The notes below the pieces were generated by a model, which saw only the letters and a program-made list of their open reading frames with translations, was not told the origin of the DNA and did not search any database. Made by a program: the position numbers and the translations under genes. Below are positions 10,600-23,000 of a stretch of DNA of 30,250 bases, piece after piece (within the stretch, counting starts at the first letter, position 1; each line of letters begins with the position of its first letter). Source of the stretch: Sperchopsis tessellata. Taxonomy: Eukaryota > Arthropoda > Insecta > Coleoptera > Hydrophilidae. Location: positions 1-30,250 of the forward strand of contig JAWQRN010000394.1 of the NCBI GenBank assembly GCA_033557685.1, in the 5' to 3' direction.

Positions 10600-10720
10600 G
10601 TGCGTATAAGTTCTTCTGTGGAAAAATGATCCTGGTTTTCATTGTGAATTAATGTACTTGTTCTTTCTGGGTCATCTTGTTATCAAGGATAACGCCAAGA
10701 TGCTTACCACTTGAATATGA
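10600..10720 (-). mobile_element. LINE reverse-transcriptase remnant
   Basis: The minus strand encodes KHLGVILDNKMTQKEQVH, the motif after the RT palm in R1/I/jockey-type LINEs (xLGxxLDxKLxWxxH). A stop follows at once, so it is decayed. It may extend toward 10400. Confidence 0.6.
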
Positions 10721-10818
10721 CTAAACCCTTACTTCAAATGACTGTAAAATTAATATTTATTTATTATTGCTTATAACAACTTGGTTCACTAATTACTAAT
10801 GTAGATATTTAATTTCAG

Positions 10819-11045
10819 ACAATGGAAGGCGAATCTGGAGAAGATGATTCATTGAAGCGGGAAGTAAATGATGAACCTGCACCGCATACTACTTTATTAA
10901 ATATAGTCCAAATTAATGCAGATGGGACTGAAGAGGTTCTTTCCGATCTGGCATATGCTTCAAATACTGATGGCAATCTCCACATAAATACTTTACACTT
11001 ACAACACACACCAGGACGTGAAATTACAATTGAAACTGATGGGCA
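10819..11045 (+). CDS. su(Hw): su(Hw) exon 2 (first coding)
   Basis: The acceptor ends at 10818; ATG is at 10822; the donor GTAAGTTAT starts at 11046. It encodes residues 1-74 and two bases of codon 75. Acidic, low similarity; no domain. Confidence 0.88.
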
Positions 11046-14000
11046 GTAAGTTATATAATCCAAAAAAATATTTCCAAAATTACTCCAGCTACAAGAAATG
11101 TGTTTCCGGATAGAAACCACGAAGAAGCTCTGAAAAGTGTACCTTTTCAATGACTTTACATAGATTCCATCCGTGAACACCTTTTCTATAGATAAGAACC
11201 GCAGAAATTTATTATTTTTATTTACGCCAGTTATTTTGTTTTTTAATATTTTAGGGAGTATATTGTGGAGGAAATCGAGATGGTAGATGGAGAAGAAATA
11301 ATTGAAGAACAGGTGGTCCGTGAGATTCAGCTTAAGACTACCAATATAGAAGGGGAAGAAATCATGGAGATTGATGAAAGTGAATTAGGTGAAGAGTATA
11401 TAATAGATGAGGAAGACCTAGACGAGGAAGAAGATGAAGAAACACTAGATGAAGAAAATGTAGATGACCCAGACTACGATGGGTCATCTCAAAGTGGCAG
11501 TATTAAAGAAAAGAAAGATCCCGTGTTTACTTGCGTGCCCTGTGAACGCACATTTAAAACAAATGCTGTGAGTCCCTTTTTTATTTAATCGTGTATTCTC
11601 CTCATCAAAATTTAAATTACATTAGCACATCATCTGATTATATTTCTGGTTTTAGGGTTTAATCCGTCATGTAACTGTCTGTCATACGAAAGAAGAATCA
11701 AAAGATGATCCACTTACTTTTGAAATATGTGCTTGCTGTGGAGAGCCTCCAGAAACAGCTCACAAGGTAAGAAATTTATTGTTACGATGGGTTGTTATAT
11801 TTTTTTCTTGTTACTCCTACTTAGTTTTTATCTAATTTCATGAATGCTAAGGTGTGGTTCTTCACTTTTTTATATGCTACAACTTAAAATTAATAACTTA
11901 AAATAACATTGATTTATTTATACAGTCAGTCTGTTAGAACAACTTATTTATATGCAGGTTGTCTGGAAATAGTGTATATTTGGGAAGGTTTCTACACGAA
12001 AAATAGGAAAAAAATCTTAAGAATTCTTTTTTCTATTTTTTGTAACCCTATACATTTGTTTTTTGTAAATTTTTCCAAAAAGAGCTTAGTTATACGGAGA
12101 TATCACTGAACTTTCAGCATTACGCTTATTTTAAGTATAATAAAAATAATTTGTTTTTAATTTAAGTTTAAACTAAGAATTGAAAGTATTCCAATGTCTC
12201 AAAACAAGCCCTTACAATGACTGGGTTTTGAATAAATGAACCGAACAGTTTTTGTAGTGTAAAAATTGCTACCATAGCGGAATAATCACTTCAGAAAATA
12301 ATTCCATAAATATAAACTTTATGAAATAGTACATAATATGTTATTTGAAAACTTTAAAATTCTATACAGCATTGGTTGAATTTAACTTCTTTGACCATTC
12401 GTATTCAAGCATTTATTCTTTTGTACACCCAAGAAATTATATTTTTTTATACTAAGATGCTTTTACCAATAGAATCTGTGATTACGAACAGTATTGAAAA
12501 CCCAGATCGAATCTCATTTACTTCCAAATTGGCATCATATGCAGCATGATCTTAAGGCATACATGTTATAATATGATTAGTATCATTAGCATTTAATAGA
12601 AGATGGCCATGTTTAAGTGATTTGTCAATGATATTTATATCAAGCAAATATAACATTGGTTCCAGGGTACCTTGCGGGACACCAGTGCCACTACATTTGC
12701 AAGAAGTTAAATTTTTTATTTTAAAATAGTTGTTAGCAGATATCGATACAAGCCGAGATTGATTTGACTAATCACCTTTGAATTCATTTTTTGTTACTAT
12801 TTAATCAGACAAAAAATAACCTTATCTTTTTTCCAGTTTGGAGATGTAAAATGTGAAGATTGTGAACTACTGTTTACCAGCCAAGGCAACATGCTTAGAC
12901 ATCGTTCACTAGAGCATGCTGAGAACGATATATTTAAATGTAGTGAGTGTGTAGAGATATTTACTGATAAACAGTTACTCCATGACCATATGGGAAAACA
13001 CGCAGCCAATAAGCCTTATAAATGTGATAAATGTAACCGAAGATTTGTTCGTAAATTTCATCTAGATCGACATGTCTCTCAAGTTGGTTGTGATGGAAGT
13101 GATAAACCAATATTCAAATGTCAGGTAAGAAAATTATGTATGTTATGGTTCAAGTGAAACTTGGTTAGTTTATAAACTAATTGAATAGTAAATAAACCAA
13201 CCTACGTCTTGGTTACTTTAGTAGAAACCAAATTTTCTGTTAAATAAGCAGCACTTTTGTTTAGTTTGTAAACTAGCCAATTCGTTTAAACTGACTAAAA
13301 TAAAAATTTGTATTCTGGAAATTTAAAATATCCAGTATGTTGGTTAGTATATAAAGTAACCAAGTAACTCAGCTAATTTGATTGAATTGTTGAAAACAAT
13401 GTTCACAGCATAATGTAGTACATTTTATTGAACACATTTAATTGACAGTGACTGTAATATGATTTGAATTAGTAGGTTTCACCACAATCCTTTTTTTATT
13501 TTATTTTCAATTGATTATTTTTTATTTCTAATATTTGTTGTTACTTACTCCGTCGGGTTATGTTTACAGATATTCTGTTTTTATAAACATGTATGTATAT
13601 ATGTAATTGATTCATGTAAACTATTATTTTGCTGGTTTTTTTTTTTTATCAAGAATTGAGTAACATATATTAACACTACGCCAAGCTTTCAGGATTAAAA
13701 ATTTAAAAACTTATTTAAAAAAGAAAACTAAGAGAGTTGTAGAGTTTATATTGGCCAGCACAAAACAAAAATTGGTTCTAAGGCAGAACTGCTCTATATA
13801 TAAATTAACACGTTTCTTGCGACACCTGCGCACAGGTAGATGCTGTTGAGAAAAAAATGTTTCATTATATTTACTTTCAGTCTTAGTAATGAATAATTCC
13901 CAAATTGCACCATAAATTATAAATAAACGGCCCTTTGAAAAAAGCTGTAAAACTAGTATACGGCCACCAGTGGGTCAGATAGCGCAGAAAAAGTACCTGT

Positions 14001-17000
14001 CATTATTCATCGGTGAGCCGTATAGCAAGAAATGTGTTAAATAATGCTCACTAGAAACAGGTAATCCTCTAAAGTTGCAGCCGTTTTATATATCCTATAC
14101 GTGCCAAATACAACATGAAATTTTATCTGAATAAATTGGGCTGCTACTGGACGCAGTAGTAGTTTACAAACTAACCAAATTTGCTGGTAATTTAGAGAAA
14201 CAATTGTTTTCTACTATAATAACCAAGAGATTGGTTAGTTTACAGCTAGCCAAGTTTACACTTTAGCTGTAACATATGCAAATCCATACTTAAAATAAAA
14301 TCTCTATGGCTACTCCTAAAAGTCGTATTATTTTAGTCTTTATATTTTGACTACTTCTAAAAGTCTTATAAATAAATTATATTTTTGTATCTTGTGGTTT
14401 CCCATAAATTATATTTTTGTATCATGTGGTTTCCCAATCATTTTTAAATTTTACTTTTATACAATACTCGTTTGTGTCTCTAATGTTTTTCACTTGTACA
14501 ATGCAGAAACAACAAAAGTTCTTAATTTTGACTTTACTATTTTCAGGTCTGTGGTAAAGTATACAATAGAAAAGATAACCTGAGGGACCATCTTCGGGCC
14601 CACGCTGGCCAACCTAAAAAGAGGAAGATATTGACTTGCACTTACTGCAATAAAGATTTCAATGGAACAACGCTGCTGTCTGTGCATATGAGAACCCACA
14701 CAGGTAATTTTATTATTTTGTTCTTTACCTATCTTTAAAAAAAATATATCAATCTGCCTTGGTTTATCATAAAGCCATCGTTTTAACGCTTATGTGACTT
14801 AGAAATTTAGAAGATTGACCAATGTTACATGATTTGGTAATATAGAAATAAGAAAGAACTTTATTCTACATATTTCAGTCAAGTCAAAACAGAATAAAAA
14901 TAAAATGTCCAAAATAATTTAATACTCCCAACAGAAAGAACTTTTCCACAGAATACAAGGTCATCAAACTATCCCTTAGCTTATTTGCAAAAACATTTAG
15001 ATTTCTAATCTAAATAATTTATTGTACATTTGTGGACCAATATGGTCTTAAAGTCCAAAATATTAAGCCTATGAAAATGTATATCTATATTACTTCAGTC
15101 AAATTCTGAACGTTTTGTATCTAAGATCTTATGCATTATGTAGATGTTGCATGAAAACATGATATAGCTTGGAAATGTCCTCATGCAGTTTTGACGAAGA
15201 ACTATAAATATGCACATGGTTTAACTCAGGATTTATCAGTAGGCAGGTATGTACTATGTTTGTTGTAGAATATCCCAAACGGCCAATTCCAAATCATTCT
15301 ACAATATTACAAATTTTAAACAAATTTAAACAAGATGGTTGCTTCAGCTGGGGCCACAAACAAAGTAATCACAGAACTCGTATTGCAGATGAAGAAGTGC
15401 AGTTTTAATTAAAATTTTAGCTTGTAACAAATCGCATATTAAGGGGGTGTGACGGCTAAAATTTGAAGCTTATTTCAGGAATTTTTTTTTATAACAAAAT
15501 AATATACAATCTTTTTATATGTTATTACTGACATCCTAAACTATACAAAAACAATTTTCTCAGTTAATTTAATAATATTTTGTCCATGTTGTCTGCGGAG
15601 AACGAGATCTCCTCAAGAAACAGGTGCATGGGTGGTGGGAAGCACATCTCCATTTGTAATGATCTGCAACCTAATATCCAAATTAATTATTATTCAATAA
15701 ACATATTTCTATCGTCTGACCTAGGATTAGACATTCCTGTGAACAAAAAACAAAATGGCAGATTCTATGTCCTGCGATAACTAATTATGTGTAGAACAAC
15801 GTGTTAAAATTGTAGCCCGATCGGATAGATAGAATTTTGTCTCTGCTTCCCACCAACCCGAAAAAAGTGGTTTAGAGAAAAAACAAGTTTTTGTGACTGC
15901 CGGCTGCCTGCTTCGTAGAGTGGCAGGCTACTAAGACGTATTCTCTTCTATATGCTATAGCTTCGTCAATATTCAGAATTTCGGTCTGAAATTTTCGCAG
16001 TATACTCTCAATGTAATGTACTTCAGAAATATAAAAAAATTGATTTTTCGAAGCCGTCGCATCGGAATAAAGTTAAAGTTTTTGCGACTACTATTTTTAA
16101 GTTCTGAAAAAAGAAGGTTACTGTTCCTATGAATATAGTAATGTCAGGAACTTTTCCTAAGGGACTACAGGGAGTGAAACAGGTTTTGTGAAGCTATGCA
16201 AATGAATATTTCATTTCTAAAATTTGCTTCACATGAAATAACTTTCACTTTCCATGGGGTGGGGGTGGGGACAATTAATTCACAGAACTATATATATATT
16301 AATCGAAAGAGACTTTACGTATGTTCAATCCATCTAGAACCCAGTACCTACAAAAAGTCAATGTTTGGGTTGGCATATTTGGACAGATAAAAATAGGGTG
16401 AATTTTCATTGATTCTAATATATTTTTACTTGTTGGAGAACGAAGTTGTACCAGCTATTAGAGAATGAAATATTGATGACTTTCGGTATCTCCCTCAACT
16501 GTAGCAGCTAATAATTTCTTAGATATAGCTGTTCCCCATCGGTAGATTGTCTTTGACCACCAGGTTTCCTAACCTAGCACCAAATGATTTTTTTATGGAC
16601 ACATTTAAAAACACAAATTTACAATCAAGTCTCTATAAACAGTACTATTGCTGTGAAATAGCGAATAACAAATGGTTGTGCTAGAATAACTGTTGAAAAA
16701 TTAGAAAATGTTTCCCGTATTTTTTAAAATAGGCTAGGATTTTGAAGACCAATTGTAAACTTAATTACATTTTATGTAAAATTTCGTTTTATGTTCGTCT
16801 GTTAGTTACTCCATTTCATGTCAAATTTAATAAAACATTTACATATCTTGTATTTAACCTAAATGGTGTTTAGTTAAAGTTTGTGAAATGATTGTACACC
16901 ATGGATCAAAAAATACGATGCCTGAGTTACTAGTTTATGTCAAAAAATGTTTGTGAAGCTTCCCATGTAATTTTCCCTATAGTGCATTTAAACAACCATT

Positions 17001-20000
17001 TCAGTAAAAGACTTCTCAAATTGCATCATTTGTATTTGCAAATTGAATTGCTAAAAAACCAAAGCTGTTTACTGATGTTGAATTTATTAAAGAATGTCTT
17101 GAAAGAGTATCAGACGTTTGTACTAAAAAAAAAAAACTGATTTTTATAAAATATGTTTATCAAAAGTTTGGAATCTCAGTGTACTACTGCTACTGATGCT
17201 ACAAATACGGCTCAACTTGCTATATTTATCTGAAGTATTGACAACGAATTTTATATTACTGAGGAACTGGTTTCCCTAGTTCCACTGAAAGACACGGCTA
17301 AGTCGACAGCATATCTGATATAGTCACTGTCGGTGCCCCAGCTATGATTATAAAGAAGTAAGTAGGAAGGACTAACAAAACTAATTGAAGAGGAATCAAA
17401 AAAGATTCGTAATTTGCGTTTCATGAAGTATCACTACATTGTACATCAAGAAAATTTATATGCTACGAAATAATTATTTCTTGACTAACACTTGTTATTC
17501 TATTATTAGGACTTTTTAGAGCTGGTCGGCACCTACATCTAGCACTTTTCAGAGCTACATGGCAATCTATAATTTGCACTTTTAAGCGCTACATGTCTTG
17601 ATAATGTCCCCTGCAATTGTGGACGAAACGTCATCAAAAACAAAAGCCAACACACGGTTATCTCCCAGAAAACTTGAAGAAATATATTTATCGTTGGAGA
17701 TTACAATGTGAACCTGCTTGTACAATCAACAAACATGGAAAATCTTTTGACAGTCATGCGTGAAAATGGTATGCGTCCGCTGTTTAATGAGCCCTCAAGA
17801 GTAACAGAGATGAGTCTTTCATGCATAAACAATTTTTTCACAAACATTCTTGAAGAAAGCTACCAGACAGAGACAAAAAATCTTCACATTGTAGATCACA
17901 AAGGGCAGTGTTTGTACTTCACATTGCATGGATCTGAAATAGGAAAACAGCAGTTAATAAGAATCAGGTACTTAAGATAAATAACAGCAACTTAAGAACC
18001 AATATATTTCTCAACCATTGGAAAAACCGAGCTGATTAAGGTATAAAACAAACTGGACACAACAAGACTACAAACAAAAAACAATTAGATTCCTTATTCT
18101 TGAAACAGATTAAAACGTAAGCCAAATAAAGATGTTTATGATATTTCTACAATTGTGTTGAAGGAAGTAGACAGTTGTATAACAATGCAACTGACTTTCC
18201 TAATAAGTAAATGTTTGACGGATGGTGTTTTCCCAACCGCACTAAAGAAAGCTAAAGTAATACTAATACTAAAGAAGGGCGATGCAGACATATGTGGATA
18301 TTATAGGCGTATATCAATATTACCAGAAATCTCAAAAGTGTTTGAGACAGCCTTTAAAACGTGGCTAGTGCATTTTCTGTAAAGGAATAATATAATTCTT
18401 CAATTTTTTTTGTTACTGATTTGGTTGGTACTTTATGATACGAGGTAAATAATTTCTTATTCTTATGTATAGTGAAGGAAGCCATAACTCCAGAACTATG
18501 ACATAATTGCTAAATATAACTCCTTGGGTGTTATTCGTGTTTAACCATTTGAGGTAGTTTGTGTGTGGAATAATACTTTAGAAGTTTCGGAGAATATTTC
18601 AATATTAATTTTGTTGGATAAATGAACAGTTTGTATATATTGGTGATTTTTAAGAACAGCGTGTTAATGTTACTTATTAACTCGTATCCAAACTAGTTCT
18701 GCTCTATATAATACTATAAAACATATGTGCGGGCTTTTACAATAGCTGACGCTAAAAAGAAAATACTGACATTTATTTGTTTAAAATTTGGCGATCGACA
18801 TGGAGTACATAGAAAATATGTGCCAAACCAATCAAATTATTGTAAATAATACAGAGAATTTGTACAAGGTTAGTGAATATGATGCTAGAACTCTGAATGA
18901 ATTACTTACTAGTTCTAACATCAAGATTGATAATTTGTTGGAAATGTATTCTTGTGAAGAATTTTCAATACACTTTGACCATGATGCTGACGCTCAGAGT
19001 CAGTCACCAACAATTCCTAATACTGTGACAGACAATCTGTTGGAAATAGATTCTTCTGAAGATTTTTCGATTCTCTTTGACCTTGATGCTGGAACTCATA
19101 GTCAGTCAGTAACAACTCCTAATATCGTGGCCGATAATTCTGATGAATTTTCAACACTTTGTGATTTCCGTGAAAGTGCAAATAAGTATCCTGATCAAGA
19201 TTTGGTTGTTCCCAGTGAAGTTTTCACAAGTAAGAACATGTTTCTCGAGTTACCCCTCATTGATCCATGTACAGAACATTGCTACACAGATTGCTCCAAC
19301 TCCAGAGTAGGTTACAAAGTTTATATATTACAAAATATTTAACATACGGTTTAATTTGCGTGGATCTGCAGAAGTCTATTACTGACACCTTGGAGTCATT
19401 GCAAGAATGGTTTCCATTAAAGACTGTGCTAAGGCAGTTTAATGGAAGCTAATTAAATTGCCTTAGAAAATTATGATTTGGTTTTTTTAAGGGATAGTAT
19501 TTCACGTTTTTTGGAAGTAAGAGATGATGTAAAGATTTTTTGATTGATTTCTCCTAATGCAGATCTAAATATTTTCATAAATTAGCAAAGATTCTTAATT
19601 TTGTTTAATTGTTCATGTTGTTTTTATTTTAGGTGAACGTCCTTATTCGTGTGATATGTGTGATAAAAGATTTCCAACATCTGGAGCGATGACTAAACAT
19701 CGACGAAAACATACTGGTGAGAAGCCATATGAGTGCCAAAAGGTGAGACAAATTTTTTTATTAAGTTTGAGTTTAATTTGAGAAACACGTCATTTAAATT
19801 TGAACCATAAAATTACCAAAATCCAAATTAATATTTCTTGCAGTGTCAACGAAGATTCGCAGCTAAGGAAACCTTAAACCGACACGTAAAAACCCATTCG
19901 GAGAACAAGCCTTACAATTGTCAGTTTTGTGGAAAATCCTTTATCCAAGCCTGGCAGCTGAGAGCCCATATTTTCCATCATACTGGAGAAAATGCTTTGA

Positions 20001-23000
20001 CCTGTCCGCATTGCAATCGAGCCTTTACCCGTATGATCAGGTTGACCACGCACATCAAATTTGTACACGAAGGCCACAAACCCTTGGAATGTGATAAATG
20101 CCCCAAAACTTTCTTCAGAAATGAGGATTTGGCTAGGCATTACCTTTCCCATACTGGAGAGAAAAGTAAGTTCATGTTCTCATGTTGGTTGGATACATAC
20201 GTCCTTCTCCAACCCTACGTATCTGTATTTAATGGGCCCTACCAATTCTGGTTCCAGTCCAAAAAGCACATCCTCCAAACCCATACTAATTTTACACTGC
20301 AGACAAGTGCGAGGTCATTAATGACTTCCCTACATTCCCAGACTAAATGACGTGTCACTGCCCACAATTACAGCCTTTTTATCTAGTCATATTTCCCGGG
20401 AACTCCTATGCTAATTCGCATGTGGCGAAGGTAAAACCTTGTCAACTTTCCCAAGCTTACATCTTCTAAACTAATTAATTAACTCTTGCTGTTCAAGAAA
20501 AAAAACACTTGGTAAGAAAACATTATAATGGTAGTGACAGGTTGCAATTTATTAGATCATTTACATATTGAATATAAAAGTATTAATAAACCTCTTATAT
20601 ATTACACACTGTTGGTGAGGGTTATATTGATGTGGGGTTGTGTGTGATCCATGTGGACGGCTGCAATCAGCGTCTGATCCAAATTGGATAGCTGAAATGG
20701 ATACTCCAGGGAAGCGTGATATTTCAATTTTTGCCAAAATCTTCTACACAAATGAATAATAGATGTCGACTTTAAACAAAAATACCCCAGATGAGTAGGA
20801 CATTTCATCCAGAATCTTACAATGAGGTATTAGTTCCATGGATTCTAGGGGAACAAGGATTTGGCTTCAACTTATAAAAAACTAAGATTAGAAAACAACT
20901 ATTTAAGATTACGACTTATAATGCAAGAACACGAGTGAATAAAAATTGTTAGAAATGGAAGAATTTGAAAATATAAAGTGGGATATGGTCAGAAGACGAT
21001 GTTTTATAGTAAACAAGAAACGTGTCCAGAATATTGTTAGCATAAGAAATATCTTTCCTTGAGGAATTTATGCAATAATTTAAACAACAGATATCCACTC
21101 ATATGTGTTGACACCAACCCATGAAGACACAGAGGTGGAAAGTTTCTATGAAGACATTAATCAGGGCAATGTAAAAAATTTGCACTATACTTTTCTCGTG
21201 GATGATTTCAGTGTAAAAGTCAGTAGATTGCATGACTCACTAGAGACAATGTTACGTATATTCAGATCGAAAGAAGAAAACAAGAGAGGAGATACATCCT
21301 GCTCCAGCTTAACATACATAGTGTAAAGAATTTAACAGCATCGATGACATACCTAAATTATCCCAGAAGAAAGAGATCGACTTCATAATGAACGACAAAA
21401 TGAATCTAGTGTGCGTCGTCACAGTGCTCCAACATCTCTACTATAAGTGATCATCATATGGTATAAGTAAAGAGAAAAGTATATCCCAATTAACATGGAA
21501 TTGTATGTTGAGTCAACATCAAGCAGCTGAAACTTTCAATAATACCATGGTGGAAATAATTAACGAAAAGAAAAATAACACTACTAAGATCAACAAGAAA
21601 GAAGACAAAATCAAAACATGAAGAAAATAGTGACGCTAAAAAGAAAACACTGGAAAAAAGATACAAAAAAACCCTGTAGACAACATCTTCAAGCTTAAAG
21701 ACATTTGAGGGGTGTTAACAACAAACAGAGAAAATCTTCTATAAAATACACAAAATTTTCTATAAAGAGTCGTCATATACTTATAACATTAGAAAAACTC
21801 TTTGAGGGCTGAAAAAGTACAATTAAAAAGGAAAAATCACAAAGTTAAAGAACTCTAGTCTAATATCTTCAGGTTTTCCAGGATATAACCGTGTGATGGC
21901 TTTTCTATTTGCCGATGTTTCGTCCACAGTTGCAGGAGACATTATCAAGACCAGCAGCTATTAAAGCACTTTTAAGAGCTGCAGTCTTGATAATGTCCCC
22001 TGCAGCTCTTAAAGCACTTTTAAGAGCTGCAGGTCTTGATAATGTCCTCTGCAATGGTGGACGAAACGTCAGCAAAACTGGCAAATGACTTAAGCAATCT
22101 GCTGCTTTGTTATTTGCCCCTTTAATATACTCTATTTTATACTGGAAACTCGATAGAAACATTCCCATCTTTGTAAGCGACCCGAAGTTAAATTTGGTAT
22201 ACCTTTATGTTCGTGGAATAAAGCCAACAAAAGTTTGTGATTGGTAACTAATGTAAATCTTCCACCTACTAAATACTGCGATAACTCTTTCACCCCATAA
22301 AATTATTGCTAATGCCTCCCGATCAATGTTTGAATAGTTTCTTTTTGCTGACATCAGCCCTCTTGAAACAAATGCTACTGGCCTTTCTGAGTTGTCAGGA
22401 AAAACATGTGTTAATACTGATCCGATACCTGTTATTGAAGCGTCACATACAATTTTTAGCGGTAAATCAGGATTATAATGTGTCAAAATAATATCTAAGG
22501 CTGCTGCTTCCTTTACATTAATAAAAGCTTTTTGACACTGAGTCCAAATGAATTTCGCGACATTCCTTAAAAGTTTAAAAATTTTTAAATAGAATTGGTA
22601 TAATTTTCTGAGGTTGAATAATCATGTGAATGTTCTGGAAGTGAATGTTGGTTTATATCGAGGTTGTTTTGCAGAACACAAGCTACGTCTTAACATGATA
22701 AGCAGAAAAAATGACATCAGATTATGCGTTCCGTCGAAGAGTTTTCCTTAAATAAAAATAGTTCTTTGATATATATATAAAATCATTAATATTAAGTGTG
22801 TGTGTGTGTGAGTTAGTTTTCGATCGTGGAAGAGTGTGTAGATGAGTGGCCGATAGCTGGGGCGGTAATGCTCTCTATTCCAGTTATTTACGGTGTTGAC
22901 GATGGTCTAGAATCAAGTGACTCTCTCTGTGCAACGAGGACTCTAGTGGCAGTTGATTGTGTTTTATTAAATGTACAGAGCCTAAGTGCTTCAAAGATTG

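Larger units (their letters stand above)
6172..10818 (+). other. su(Hw) intron 1 (probable)
   Basis: About 4.6 kb. The part from 6172 to 8600 is AT-rich with nothing recognised. From about 8640 to 10740 the composition is richer and more coding-like, with broken reading frames on the minus strand; only the LINE remnant near 10600-10720 and a possible SINE-like segment at 10211-10256 could be named. Confidence 0.5.

Noticed and set aside
10815..11180. 121-codon minus-strand ORF over su(Hw) exon 2
   Set aside because: Antisense to a spliced coding exon and running into its intron; no recognisable domain.
12797..13009. Minus-strand ORF over su(Hw) exon 5
   Set aside because: Shadow of the zinc-finger exon.
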